Notes: generated by a model from the letters alone, not told the origin. DNA of 46,802 nt from Betaproteobacteria bacterium (GCA_947453825.1 CANGHN010000014.1:1-46802), one strand, 5' to 3'; counted from the stretch's first letter, positions 37,535-46,683 are shown. Translations and numbers: made by a program.

Positions 37535-38548
37535 ATGGATATAAAAATATCAGCGGGTTTATCTAGCTACGAAAACTTATTAAAGAGGCAAACTCCTGGT
37601 TCTAGCTCAACATGGAAAAATAATAATTTTTATATAAATACGAAAATAAAGTCATGCGACTACTGGATTATTTGTCATGAGTCTGGATTACTTGAAGAGG
37701 AAACAGTATTATGCAATCCTAATAATATTATATATATTTCAATGGAGCCTAATGAAGATATTTGTAGAGTAAATAATTTATTTTTGGACCAATTTTCAAA
37801 AGTCATTACCTGCGATGAAAAGAGAGAGATTAAAAATAAAATACTCATGAATGTATCTACATGGTGGGTAGGTATGAAAATGAAATCAATCAATGGATTA
37901 CATGTTATTGATAATGATTACACATTAGATTACGATCTATTAAGTAATAGTCAAGCTATGAGCAAGCTTAATAGGGTCTCTCTAATAATGTCAAATAAAA
38001 GAAATCTTAAGGGTCACAGGGAGAGGCTGATTGCAATTGAGAAGTTAATGAGTCGCCCTATTAGTAAATATATTGATCTCTATGGTTCCGAATTTAGGAA
38101 AATAGATGATAAATATCATGCTATAAAGCCATATAAATACCATTTAATATTCGAGAATGAGATTAAATCTAATTACTGGACTGAAAAATTGGGGGATGCA
38201 TATTTAGGACTTTCTTTTCCAATATATAGTGGCTGCACCAATATAGCTGAATTTTTCGACCCTAAATCAATGATGGAATTTAATAGATTTAATGTTGATG
38301 ATATGGAGAGGAAAATCGAATTAGCCCTAGATTCTGATTATCATGAAGCGAATTTCAATAAGATTCTAGAGTCTAAAAACCTGATATTAAATAAATACAA
38401 TATATTTAATATAATTACAGACTTATGTGCTGAGAACAGTAAAGGAAAAAAAATTCCAGTAACCTTGTTGCCAAATAAATATTTTTCTAGAACTTTTTCA
38501 AAGAAAGTTTATTGGAAATATAAATCAATATTTGAAAAATTGAGATAA
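37535..38548 (+). CDS. Family 10-like fucosyltransferase
   Basis: 337 residues from the ATG at 37535. The donor-binding region KPYKYHLIFENEIKSNYWTEKL and then GLSFPIYSGCTNIAEFFDPKSMMEFNRF (~198-245) follow the GT10 alpha-1,3-fucosyltransferase pattern (YKF-x-x-xFENS, then TEKL, then P-x-Y-x-G). GDP-fucose is made by the manC-gmd-fcl block of the same window, which fits. An in-frame upstream ATG lies inside the preceding gene and is not needed. It ends in TAATG, overlapping the next start by one base. Confidence 0.78.
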   Translation: MDIKISAGLSSYENLLKRQTPGSSSTWKNNNFYINTKIKSCDYWIICHESGLLEEETVLCNPNNIIYISMEPNEDICRVNNLFLDQFSKVITCDEKREIKNKILMNVSTWWVGMKMKSINGLHVIDNDYTLDYDLLSNSQAMSKLNRVSLIMSNKRNLKGHRERLIAIEKLMSRPISKYIDLYGSEFRKIDDKYHAIKPYKYHLIFENEIKSNYWTEKLGDAYLGLSFPIYSGCTNIAEFFDPKSMMEFNRFNVDDMERKIELALDSDYHEANFNKILESKNLILNKYNIFNIITDLCAENSKGKKIPVTLLPNKYFSRTFSKKVYWKYKSIFEKLR

Positions 38549-39810
38549 TGTTATTTTGGGTTATTTTCTTTATTATTTCAATAATATCACCATTAACAAT
38601 TAGATATAATAAAAAAATATATCTTTCCGCTATTGGAATAATTAGTAGTGCTGATATTTATGGAGTTCAAATAGGTGACAGTACGTTGCCTGCATTTTCT
38701 TTTTTTATTTTTGTTCAATTTCTAATATTAATTAGAACTGGAATCAATTTTAAATCTATTTATAATGCTTTTTTTAATAATTACTTTAACAAATATATTT
38801 TCGTTAGTGTTATTACACTTGGTATTTCTACTTCCTTTACACAGCTTTATTTCAATGAGGCTAATCCATTACTTTTTATTAGGCCATTAATATTAGTCTT
38901 ACAGTGGGCCGTTATTTTAGGATTTTATATAAAATTTATTTATTGTGAGGAGGATATAGGCGCAGATATATTAGTTGTTTGCTGGTCAGTAGCATTGTTT
39001 ACGCTTGCATTAATATTGTATCAACTATATGGATTCACATGGTATGTGCCAGTAAATTCCTCTACATACCAATTGCATGAAATTAAGGAGTTCGGGTGGG
39101 CTGATAGGCCTGCTGGGCTAACTAGGGAGCCCGCTCATCTTACAGTTATAGCCTTGGCAATTATGAGTTCTATTTCCACTCTAAGCCCAGTTAAGATTAA
39201 ATCAATCATACTAGCATTAATTACATTCTCGTTGATTGGCTTTTTTAGCGAAACCAGATCAATAATATTACTTTCAGCCCTTTCATTCTCCTTTTATTTG
39301 TTATTCATATCTGAAATTAAATTTAATAAAAGGGTAATGCTTATATTTGCGTCATGCATCTTATTTTTCTTTATATTAGTTTATTACAGTAGATTACAAA
39401 CAGTGCTTGATATTAGATCTGATGAGTCTACACTAACTAGGTACGGGCTATTGTTCGTGAGTGCATACTACTACATTGTAAATCCATGGATATTTATGGG
39501 TCTCGAAAACGCACCTATATTATTTTGTACATCAGGCCAAAATTTTTTAGATTTGAATGAAATATGTGGAAAATTTGATGGGGCAATACTTAATAGTACA
39601 GTAAGCTATTTGGTGTCACTACCATTTTTTATTAATTTTATTGTCACTATTTTATTTTATTTAAAATCTGATCGCGTATCTAAATTGTTTATAATTAATT
39701 TTCTGATTTCTGGATTGGTACTCTATCAATGGGCTTACCCTGTGCTTGGGATTTATTTTTTCTTGGCTAGTTTAGTTACATTAAGCAATAGAAGAAAATG
39801 CAATATTTAA
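38548..39810 (+). CDS. O-antigen polymerase-like (Wzy) membrane protein
   Basis: 420 residues, very hydrophobic, with about ten to twelve membrane segments and a periplasmic loop around 290-350 (QTVLDIRSDESTLTRYGLLF, ENAPILFCTSGQNFLDLNE). The RPAGLTREPAHLTVIALAI string matches the GxxxEPA motif seen in Wzy-type polymerases. Wzy proteins share little sequence, so assignment rests on topology, the EPA motif and location among glycosyltransferases. The Wzz-like gene at 25032 would control its product length. Confidence 0.75.
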   Translation: MLFWVIFFIISIISPLTIRYNKKIYLSAIGIISSADIYGVQIGDSTLPAFSFFIFVQFLILIRTGINFKSIYNAFFNNYFNKYIFVSVITLGISTSFTQLYFNEANPLLFIRPLILVLQWAVILGFYIKFIYCEEDIGADILVVCWSVALFTLALILYQLYGFTWYVPVNSSTYQLHEIKEFGWADRPAGLTREPAHLTVIALAIMSSISTLSPVKIKSIILALITFSLIGFFSETRSIILLSALSFSFYLLFISEIKFNKRVMLIFASCILFFFILVYYSRLQTVLDIRSDESTLTRYGLLFVSAYYYIVNPWIFMGLENAPILFCTSGQNFLDLNEICGKFDGAILNSTVSYLVSLPFFINFIVTILFYLKSDRVSKLFIINFLISGLVLYQWAYPVLGIYFFLASLVTLSNRRKCNI

Positions 39811-40700
39811 TAATTTGCGGAAATAAGAGTGTAGGAGGCACAGGAACAGTTATTTCTATTTTGGAAAGAGCTTTGAATGCAAGTATTCTTTATTTAGAGA
39901 GCTCTGTTGGCGACAATTTTAAGTCTTTTGAAAAAGCTAATGCTGATATTTATATAGCAATTCAGCCTAAGGCAATTGTTTACATGTTGTTATGGAAATT
40001 TTCCAGAAGAAAAAAGAAAATAGTATTTATATTTGATGCGCATCCTTTGGGATTTGTATCGAGTGTTTTTGACTATATAACGAAGTCTTTACCATATTAT
40101 TTAATTTCATTGCTCTCCTGGCTAACTGTAGATAATAGATTCCTGATAGCCCCAGATGGGCCGCTTAGTAATTTTTATCCTTACAATAATTTCACAATTT
40201 GTGCATGGGAAGAGTTTATAGAGGAAAGATTTACTGGGCTTAATGCTGGTGAAAATAAAACCTGCTTACTTTATTATGGAACGCCATCAAAAGCTAAGCG
40301 GTTTAATAGTTTTTTGTCCTTGCACAAGGATAATAAAGCTTTAAGTTTAAAAGTGGTTGGTTATAAAACCAATCTACTAGATTCTTATTCGAGCTTATTT
40401 AACTATTGCGGTAAATTTAATGGCAAAAATATTAATCTCGCTTCCGATATTATGGTGTGGACATCTAGGCATGAGTCATATGGCCTATCTTTTAGGGAGT
40501 ATGTATCCTCAGGGGGGCGATTGCTTTTTCTGAGACCATTTTTAAATTCAGATCGGATAGAGAATGGCGTCTATCTAGATTTAAAAACTCCTAACTTTAA
40601 AAACTTGAACATTTTATATATTCTTTTGAAGTTTCCGCAAAAAAATTTACCTAGTGACAAAATTAATTTATCAAGTTATTTAAAAAATGAATTATTTTAA
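39798..40700 (+). CDS. GT-B glycosyltransferase (GT4-like)
   Basis: 300 residues. The C-terminal half contains LLYYGTPSKAKRFN, LKVVGYKTNLLDSY, FNYCGKFNGKNIN and DIMVWTSRHESYGLSFREYVSSGG. The last has the E-x7-E spacing of the GT4 donor site, with SRHESYGLSFREY in place of the usual PSxxEGFGLxxxEA. The N-terminus begins with a glycine-rich GNKSVGGTGTVISI. It is shorter than usual GT4 enzymes. It overlaps its upstream neighbour by 13 bases and its downstream neighbour by 14. Confidence 0.68.
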   Translation: MQYLIICGNKSVGGTGTVISILERALNASILYLESSVGDNFKSFEKANADIYIAIQPKAIVYMLLWKFSRRKKKIVFIFDAHPLGFVSSVFDYITKSLPYYLISLLSWLTVDNRFLIAPDGPLSNFYPYNNFTICAWEEFIEERFTGLNAGENKTCLLYYGTPSKAKRFNSFLSLHKDNKALSLKVVGYKTNLLDSYSSLFNYCGKFNGKNINLASDIMVWTSRHESYGLSFREYVSSGGRLLFLRPFLNSDRIENGVYLDLKTPNFKNLNILYILLKFPQKNLPSDKINLSSYLKNELF

Positions 40701-41472
40701 ATCTTTATTTGATGTAATTACATCCTATGTCACACCCGGAATCTTAAATTTATCTCCAAATATTAAAGTCATTAAAGCTGGAAAATTTAATCATGATCTG
40801 CCTATATGGCAAATTGTTGAGAATGAAAATTACCCTAAGACTAGAAATAAGCTTTTGGGGCATGCTTCCTTTAAAACGGGATTGCAATACACAATTGATT
40901 TTATAAGAAATAAAAGTGTCAATGCTAACTTTAATAAAGTTTTAGTCGTAACTGCTGAAAAGGTTGAGGAAATTAATTACGATATTGATTACGATTGTTT
41001 TGATGTAGTTATTGGAATTAGTAATATTGGTTTGGATTTGGGTGCCCATAAACATGCCATGGAGTATTTTTGTAAGGAATATTCTAAAAATACTACAGGT
41101 ATATTAGTTCTTTCTAACTCATCATTTAGACCGGAGCCCTATTGTTTTTCTATGAAGTTTTTATCCTTAACAAGTCTGTCTAAGACTATGCTGGGCGTAA
41201 GTTTTGGGTATGGGCCTCGATACTATTTATTTAAAGAATTTCATCTCCAGAGTTTTTTTCTTGCTTCAAATATTCAATTCATGTATGAAATATTTTCAAA
41301 CATTAACGTTAATACAAATAATAAATATTATGTTATTCGAAACGGCGAGCTAAAGATTACATCTTCTATTTACGGGAAAGGCGGCATTTCTGTTTGCTAT
41401 GATAGTAGTAATTTTTTCATAGCCGACCATTTAAAAAGGCAGCTCAAGTTTTATGATCATCGCTTAAATTAG
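40687..41472 (+). CDS. Protein of unknown function in the O-antigen cluster
   Basis: 261 residues that I do not confidently place. DVVIGISNIGLDLGAHKHAMEYF (~99-121) and GILVLSNSSFRPEPY (~130-144) are loosely reminiscent of rhamnan synthesis protein F-type proteins, where N-x-G-x-D-x-G and LxNxS segments occur, but the match is weak. No membrane helix and no signal are seen. Its 3' end overlaps the convergent GT11-like gene by 9 bases. A glycosyltransferase or related role is guessed from context only. Confidence 0.55.
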   Translation: MNYFKSLFDVITSYVTPGILNLSPNIKVIKAGKFNHDLPIWQIVENENYPKTRNKLLGHASFKTGLQYTIDFIRNKSVNANFNKVLVVTAEKVEEINYDIDYDCFDVVIGISNIGLDLGAHKHAMEYFCKEYSKNTTGILVLSNSSFRPEPYCFSMKFLSLTSLSKTMLGVSFGYGPRYYLFKEFHLQSFFLASNIQFMYEIFSNINVNTNNKYYVIRNGELKITSSIYGKGGISVCYDSSNFFIADHLKRQLKFYDHRLN

Positions 41473-42258
41473 ATTCCAGCTACCAAGCTCACATAATTGT
41501 TTTTCAAGCTTTGCATTTTTTCTAGAAGTACCAAACCATTTTTTGGGTATGATGACTAATCCAGAATCATTAAGCAGCCCAGCCGTTAAGCTAAATTGAG
41601 AATTGGATGTGATGAGTATGGATGCTTTTCTCATAATTGCATGTGAAAGCATATTGTTTATATTTTGATGTACTGAAATATCTTGCAAAAATGATAGTTC
41701 GGATTTAAATCTATTTATTTCTATACTTCCATCAGTTATGATTATTAGCTTACTGATACTGCATCCCTTAAACTTTCTCAATAAGGCTATAACCATCTCC
41801 TCAGTTGTGACATGGCTTGCAACATTTAGAAAGTCACCTTTTCTGATGTGTACAACAATATGACCGTTATTACCAATAATTTCTTGAGCCTTTACTGCGT
41901 CATCATTTTGTATTGGAAATAGAGATTTCCAGTCTTCATTGCTCAGGCTCTCTTTAAGGCATTGAAGTTTATAAGCTTCGCCATCTTTTACATGTGTTTT
42001 AAGGGGTAAATTTTTAGCTATCCTATCAATTAAATTAATTTGAGTATGATTTTTTAAACTGTTGATATCAATACCAAAATAATCTAATTCCCATTTGAAA
42101 TAACTTAAACCATTGCCTACTTCAGCTATTTTGGGGATATTTTGAAAGTATCTCAAATCGACTTTAATGGGGGTCCCCAATTTAAGAAAGTGATTTATTA
42201 TTGTGTAAGTCAGGATCTGCGCACCTAGGCCGCCCTCAATAGGTATTATTTTATCCAT
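41464..42258 (-). CDS. Family 11-like alpha-1,2-fucosyltransferase, inverted in the cluster
   Basis: 264 residues. The N-terminal IPIEGGLGAQILTYTIINHFL matches the GT11 GGLGNQMFQYA motif; HIRKGDF at 137-143 matches HxRxGDY; and ILITSNSQFSLTAGLL near 215-230 matches SNSTFSWWAA. The Asn of GGLGN is Ala here and both Trp residues are absent, so it is a divergent member. GDP-fucose supply in the window supports fucosyl transfer. It is the only minus-strand gene among plus-strand cluster genes, with a 9-base 3' overlap and a 5-base gap to the next start. Confidence 0.78.
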   Translation of the reverse strand: MDKIIPIEGGLGAQILTYTIINHFLKLGTPIKVDLRYFQNIPKIAEVGNGLSYFKWELDYFGIDINSLKNHTQINLIDRIAKNLPLKTHVKDGEAYKLQCLKESLSNEDWKSLFPIQNDDAVKAQEIIGNNGHIVVHIRKGDFLNVASHVTTEEMVIALLRKFKGCSISKLIIITDGSIEINRFKSELSFLQDISVHQNINNMLSHAIMRKASILITSNSQFSLTAGLLNDSGLVIIPKKWFGTSRKNAKLEKQLCELGSWNLI

Positions 42259-42263
42259 AATCT

Positions 42264-43088
42264 ATGTCCAAAGTTACTGCTTCGATTGTTCTTTTTAATA
42301 CGCCGATAGAAACTATAGGCCGCCTTCTCGATTGTCTGATTCTTTCTGGAGTGTGTAATGACATCTATATTGTTGATCATAGTCCCATCCCCATTGACTT
42401 GTCATCATACTACGGGGTGAATAATTTACATATTATTTTGAATGGAAACGTAGGATTTGGTGGCGGACATAATATAGTCCTAAATATGATTACTGGAACG
42501 AGTGACTTCCACTTTATATTAAACCCTGACATTTATTTTGAGCCCAGTATGCTTTCTATTATGTTGGATCGAATAGAGGGGGATGAAAGAGTTGGTCTTT
42601 TGATACCAAAAATTCTATTTCCTAACGGACGCTTGCAATATTCCTGTAGGTTGCTACCCTCCCCCCTAAATTTATTTATAAGAAGATTTAACCTATTTTT
42701 TCCTCGGTCAATAGTAGAGCGCGTTGATCATCATTATGAATTGCGAGATACAAATTACGACGGGGAAATGAATCCACCCGTTCTTTCAGGCTGTTTTTTA
42801 TTGGCGCGCATGACAACACTCAAGCAAGTAAATTTTTTCGATGAAAGATTTTTCATGTATTTGGAGGACGTTGACTTGTGCAGAAGAATGCACGGTATCT
42901 CAAAAACTATATTTTATCCAGATGCGGTGGTTTACCATGAACATGCAAAAAGTTCATTTCAAAATATAAAAATGTTAACCTTTCACATATTAAGCACAAT
43001 AAAGTACTTTAACAAATGGGGTTGGTTTCTTGATAAAGATAGAGTTAAAGTAAATAAAAAATTCTTATCAAAATTTTTACAAGATTAA
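42264..43088 (+). CDS. Family 2 glycosyltransferase (rhamnosyltransferase-like)
   Basis: 274 residues. ASIVLFNTPIETIGRLLDCLI opens the GT2 fold; LNGNVGFGGGHNIVLN (~58-73) and the acidic FILNPDIYFEP (~80-90) form the donor site; GCFLLARMTTLKQVNFFDERFFMYLEDVDLCRRMH (~170-205) is the ED-acceptor segment typical of WbbL/RfbN-like rhamnosyl and related transferases. It starts 5 bases from the divergent GT11-like start, so its promoter cannot lie in that gap. Confidence 0.85.
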   Translation: MSKVTASIVLFNTPIETIGRLLDCLILSGVCNDIYIVDHSPIPIDLSSYYGVNNLHIILNGNVGFGGGHNIVLNMITGTSDFHFILNPDIYFEPSMLSIMLDRIEGDERVGLLIPKILFPNGRLQYSCRLLPSPLNLFIRRFNLFFPRSIVERVDHHYELRDTNYDGEMNPPVLSGCFLLARMTTLKQVNFFDERFFMYLEDVDLCRRMHGISKTIFYPDAVVYHEHAKSSFQNIKMLTFHILSTIKYFNKWGWFLDKDRVKVNKKFLSKFLQD

Positions 43089-43170
43089 CCGCGTTTTCTA
43101 ATTGGATATAAAAAATATATTTAGTGGGAATCGGCGCTTAACTATTTCTAATGTCGCTCTTTTTCTTTGG

Positions 43171-43998
43171 CTATCTTTTAAATAAGTTTAATACTCTGTA
43201 TATTATTTTTTTAGCTCTTGATAGTTTTATGTTTTCAAATGCAACAAAGGCATAACTTTTTTCAAGAAAAACGATTGCTTTTCTGATTGATCAAAATTTA
43301 TACAAGTGAACAACGCCGTTTCTCTCCCATGGAAAATTGATGAAATTTACATCCTTTTTTGTAAGAATAAAGTTACCCAATGATTCGTATTCTGAAAAAG
43401 CACAATCTGAGCTTTGATCTAAGTTATCAATTATTTTTTCCATCCAATATGATTCATCTACATTTTTAATAAAGTCTTTCGCCAACATGGATTTTAGCGG
43501 AAAGCATTGTGCAATAAATGAGTGTGGTGGGGCTTTATCTACTCCTAAAATTTTTTTTAAAGTATTAAAGTATGGTTTATGAAATTCACTTCCATAATAA
43601 TAATTAAATTCTCCATCATTTCTAATGAAATTTAATGGTCTCAGAGGAATTGTATCCGAGTCCCAGATAAGAATATTGTCCATATCCTCGAAATTACTTG
43701 ATAGTTTTATTTTTATTAACTGCTGAATATACCACCCATACATCCCCTTCCTTTTCCCCAATTTGTTTTTTATATACTCATTTAGTTTGCTAGATATAAA
43801 TTGACTATCCTTATACAGGATCAGCATTCTATTATTTTTGTATTGATTATAGAAATGCTGCCAATCTTCATCTGGAACTACTAAATGTAATGTTTTGAAT
43901 GGTACATACTCTCTTAATTTTTCGAAAGCTATTGAAAAAATATCAGAGTGTTTGGTTGTACATGCACAAATAATTGCTTCAAAATACAACTTATTCAT
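43171..43998 (-). pseudogene. DUF6492-like gene interrupted by an in-frame TGA
   Basis: A 235-codon frame starts at 43998 (GAGG six bases ahead) and stops with TGA at 43293-43291. The same frame continues for 39 sense codons to TAG at 43173-43171, reading as good protein: a segment with KSYAFVAFENIKLSRAKK and a basic tail YRVLNLFKR. The intact part carries GMYGWYIQQLIKIKLSS (~86-102) and LIWDSDTIPLRPL (~110-122), typical of DUF6492 proteins found in glycan clusters and possibly GT-A-like. My recollection that such proteins end in an AFE-containing segment supports the extension. It may be a nonsense mutation, a sequencing error or readthrough. The intact 275-residue length seems normal for the family. 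Confidence 0.6.
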
Positions 43999-44254
43999 AA
44001 ATACCTCATTTTAATTTTGTCGTTAATTACCTTTTAAGCCATATACATGTTTACTATAAAATAAGCTTTTGTTATTAATTTTTTTAACTGTCAATAGTAT
44101 AAGATTGTTCAGGTATTACCGCTATTTTTTTGTTAATCCGTAAATATTCGTATATTTGTGTTTTATAAAGAGTTATTTTAGCTTTATCGGAGCTCTTGTT
44201 ATTTTCGATAAGTATATTAAGTTGTCCCATATGAAATCAGAGTTTATTGAATTT
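43999..44254. other. AT-rich intergenic region between the DUF6492-like gene and the recombinase
   Basis: 256 bases, strongly AT-rich. It contains a loose TTATCG/CGATAA pair that could end the recombinase transcript, and several TATTTA-type strings. I see no ORF, RNA gene or clear promoter. It marks the end of the glycan cluster. Confidence 0.4.
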
Positions 44255-45277
44255 TTAGTCAGCCCTCCCGCCGTGCTCGATGTATCTCATAACCGTATCT
44301 GTTTTTGACCATCTTCCACGCTGCATTATGAATGGCATGCTTGCTCCGGAATTTAGTAAATCCTGAGCTGCACCAACTTGCATCGAGTGACCGCTGATCC
44401 CTTCAATAACTAATTTATCGAGCCCAGCATTTTTAGCAATTCGTTTGTAGATGCGATTGACTTGCCCAGAATTCAAACTACTGCGTGAAATTCTTGCTCC
44501 ACGGTCAATACCGACCATGAGGTACTCATGTCCTTCGGGAAGTTTTTTCATCCACTCAGCCAATGCTAAATGAGCTCTTTGACTTAGATGTAGCCATCTC
44601 CCTGTGGAGTCTTGATCGGTCTTGCTTTTTCTCAGGAGAATGGATGATGTTTCAATACTATTCTTAATGTTGATTTTGACATCCTTGACTTGCAGCGAGA
44701 CTAATTCACTACGTCTGCATAATGTGTCATACGCCACTAGTAATAAGGCGCGATCCCGAATGCCTCTAATGGAATCATCTGTAACTAAAAGTAGCTTATC
44801 TAATGTGTCGGCATTGATACTGCCAGCCTGACTGGAAGAGCGCCCTAATTTGCGATGCATTCTTCGCATCTCCAGAATGACATCGGGATCTTTGGTGGAG
44901 TCTTCAAATCGGTTCAGCCTATGAATGGCAGATAGCCCGCAAAGAGCCCGCCTAATACTTGCGGAAGATCTGCCACTCCCGGTTAGTTTGCAAATGTATT
45001 CAACAACTAAACGAGGTTGAGCAGGTAGGGCATTGGTATTTCTGTCATTACAGAAGTTAATGAAATCATTAAAGTCAGCGCGATATGCGCGAATCGTAGC
45101 CGGTGCATAAGCACCTTCAATTTTTACGATAGTTTCTTGTAGAAGTTTGACAGCTTGATTGAATTCTGAGTGGTTATTTTCTTTATCTGTGCTTTGATTG
45201 GCGTTGCCCACTAACCCCAGCCTTCTTTTAACTGGACTTTTAGTCTCGGATTGTGCAAAATCTTGATTAATAAGCAT
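44255..45277 (-). CDS. Tyrosine recombinase / integrase family protein, with a catalytic-arginine substitution
   Basis: 340 residues. An N-terminal SAM-like core-binding domain lies at ~45-150 and a catalytic domain at ~155-335. The first Arg (R188 in LCRRSELVSL), a His (H297 in ISGHSMQVGAAQDLL), a Trp in GRW (323) and a Tyr (Y332 in VMRYIE) are visible. The Arg of the H-x-x-R box is Gln here (H297-S-M-Q300), which would normally cripple strand transfer. GGAGAT precedes the ATG. Its neighbours are the O-antigen cluster on one side and an XRE gene in the opposite direction on the other. It may mark an old integration event. Confidence 0.85.
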   Translation of the reverse strand: MLINQDFAQSETKSPVKRRLGLVGNANQSTDKENNHSEFNQAVKLLQETIVKIEGAYAPATIRAYRADFNDFINFCNDRNTNALPAQPRLVVEYICKLTGSGRSSASIRRALCGLSAIHRLNRFEDSTKDPDVILEMRRMHRKLGRSSSQAGSINADTLDKLLLVTDDSIRGIRDRALLLVAYDTLCRRSELVSLQVKDVKINIKNSIETSSILLRKSKTDQDSTGRWLHLSQRAHLALAEWMKKLPEGHEYLMVGIDRGARISRSSLNSGQVNRIYKRIAKNAGLDKLVIEGISGHSMQVGAAQDLLNSGASMPFIMQRGRWSKTDTVMRYIEHGGRAD

Positions 45278-45348
45278 TTTTTATCTCCAATAAGATATCA
45301 AATATTACTTAAATAAAATAATTAATATCATTATAGGTTAATTTAATC

Positions 45349-45588
45349 TTGATTACAAGTGGTCAAATTAAGGCTGCGCGTGCTTTGCTTGGGCTGACAA
45401 CGGCAAAACTGGCTGAATTATCTGGAATTGGATTTACTACCCTTGTGCGTCTAGAATCCTTTGAAGGTGTGCCATCTGCCAATATCAAGACGCTTGATGC
45501 TGTTAAGCGTACCCTTGAGAGCGCTGGCATCCAATTTATTGGTACCCCCGATGACGGTCCTGGCGTTCGGCTATTTAATAAAGGCTAA
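45349..45588 (+). CDS. Small XRE-type helix-turn-helix regulator
   Basis: 79 residues. It starts with TTG (ITSGQIKAARALLGLTTAKLAELSGIGFTTLVRLES); the sequence from residue 2 fits the conserved I-T-x-x-Q-I-x-A-A-R-A-L-L-G start of this family, which supports the TTG. The HTH is followed by KTLDAVKRTLESAGIQFIGTPDDGPGVRL, the standard tail. It probably regulates a neighbour. It starts 71 bases from the divergent recombinase start and is followed at 3 bases by the 294-residue gene. Confidence 0.82.
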   Translation: MITSGQIKAARALLGLTTAKLAELSGIGFTTLVRLESFEGVPSANIKTLDAVKRTLESAGIQFIGTPDDGPGVRLFNKG

Positions 45589-45591
45589 ATC

Positions 45592-46476
45592 ATGGCCAAG
45601 TCCTCATCCGTTACTAAATCCAATCGCTCTGGCGGACCACAATCGGATGAAGGCAAAAAGATTGCATCCCAAAATGCATTGAAGACTGGAGCCTATTCCA
45701 ATACATTAATTTTACCGGGCGAGGATGAGTCTCAATATCGTCAAATCGAAGACCAATTCATCAGCGACTTTCGTCCAGAAGACATGGCAGAAATTGCGAT
45801 GGTGCGTGACCTTGCTGTTTTGGCTTGGAAGAAGATTCGTTTAGAAAATCTCGAGCTACGATTTACGCTTGCAAGACTTGATGCGCCCTTGAGGTACTCT
45901 GAAAAATGCGACACTGAGTACCTCTCCTCTGATCGTGTCGGGCTCGAGCTTGATTCTTTATCGCGCTACACAGATGAACTTAAAAATGAAGCGGGGTTGG
46001 CTATAAGTTATGCCAAAGAACTTCAGCTAAGGGAGGCAACCACCTCAGAATTGGAAGCTCTCGATGAAGCATATCCGTTGCTTCATCAAGTATTGGTGAA
46101 GCACATTAATCATTATGGCTTTACTAATCCAACAGCAAAGAATGTACTTCGGTGCGAGATTGAAAATGATGATGGGCAGACTGAACTCTTCTGGAGTTAT
46201 TTCTTAAAGATTGCGATTGAAGATTTAAACAAGATAATTTGGTTTTGCGATCATCGCCCTAAGATTGAGCAGGAGTTAGAGGTAATTAAAGATAAACGCC
46301 TAATGGAGCTCATGGAAAATGAAAAGCCGAGCAGGGCGTTTGATGATCTACGCAGAAATTTTTATCGCACTTTAAGTGAGCTACGCAAACACCAGGAGTG
46401 GAAGCGCAAGATGCAGGTGGTCGATGTGGCATCGCGCAACGTGGTCGATTCAGGCGAGGAGGGCGGCTCGGAGTGA
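45592..46476 (+). CDS. Hypothetical protein with GPxxxEGK...NAxKxG N-terminal motif
   Basis: 294 residues. RSGGPQSDEGKKIASQNALKTGAYSNTLILPGEDESQY at ~12-49 is a conserved opening found in many uncharacterised proteobacterial proteins near mobile or repeated regions. The rest is charged, helix-rich and without membrane segments (long E/K/L stretches, e.g. DMAEIAMVRDLAVLAWKKIRLENLELRF). I do not know its function. It is coupled to the small XRE gene (3-base gap), so the two may be expressed together. Confidence 0.7.
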   Translation: MAKSSSVTKSNRSGGPQSDEGKKIASQNALKTGAYSNTLILPGEDESQYRQIEDQFISDFRPEDMAEIAMVRDLAVLAWKKIRLENLELRFTLARLDAPLRYSEKCDTEYLSSDRVGLELDSLSRYTDELKNEAGLAISYAKELQLREATTSELEALDEAYPLLHQVLVKHINHYGFTNPTAKNVLRCEIENDDGQTELFWSYFLKIAIEDLNKIIWFCDHRPKIEQELEVIKDKRLMELMENEKPSRAFDDLRRNFYRTLSELRKHQEWKRKMQVVDVASRNVVDSGEEGGSE

Positions 46477-46503
46477 CGAGTTTTCGCGACCTATTTCTTA
46501 CCT

Positions 46504-46534
46504 ACAAATCTAAATAAGACGTATTTAGATTTGT
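46504..46534. repeat. Strong hairpin 1 after the 294-residue gene
   Basis: ACAAATCTAAATA (46504-46516) is exactly complementary to TATTTAGATTTGT (46522-46534) around AGACG, a 13-bp stem with a 5-base loop. It is 27 bases after the stop codon and may end that transcript, though no long T-run follows. Confidence 0.75.
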
Positions 46535-46562
46535 GATTTTGAGCTACTCTGCTCAAAATCAC
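46533..46562. repeat. Strong hairpin 2, abutting hairpin 1
   Basis: GTGATTTTGAGC (46533-46544) pairs exactly with GCTCAAAATCAC (46551-46562) around TACTCT, a 12-bp stem. It shares its first two bases with the end of hairpin 1. A smaller 7-bp hairpin (CATTCTC/GAGAATG) follows at 46582-46600. Confidence 0.75.
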
Positions 46563-46683
46563 CCAATTTACAAAACGGACTCATTCTCATCTAGAGAATG
46601 GTAGTGACTCGCTAGATCTCGCTACTTTACTGGATTGTGTAATGAGAAGCGCTCGCTAATGCCATGTATCGGGTGCTTTTCGC

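Noticed and set aside
44255..46476. Complete prophage or integrative element
   Set aside because: Only an integrase-like gene and a small XRE pair are present, with no structural, replication or transfer genes and no visible attachment repeats.
46504..46562. Integron attC-like site formed by the paired hairpins
   Set aside because: No GTTRRRY/RYYYAAC core pair and no integron integrase; the nearby recombinase is a different tyrosine recombinase type.
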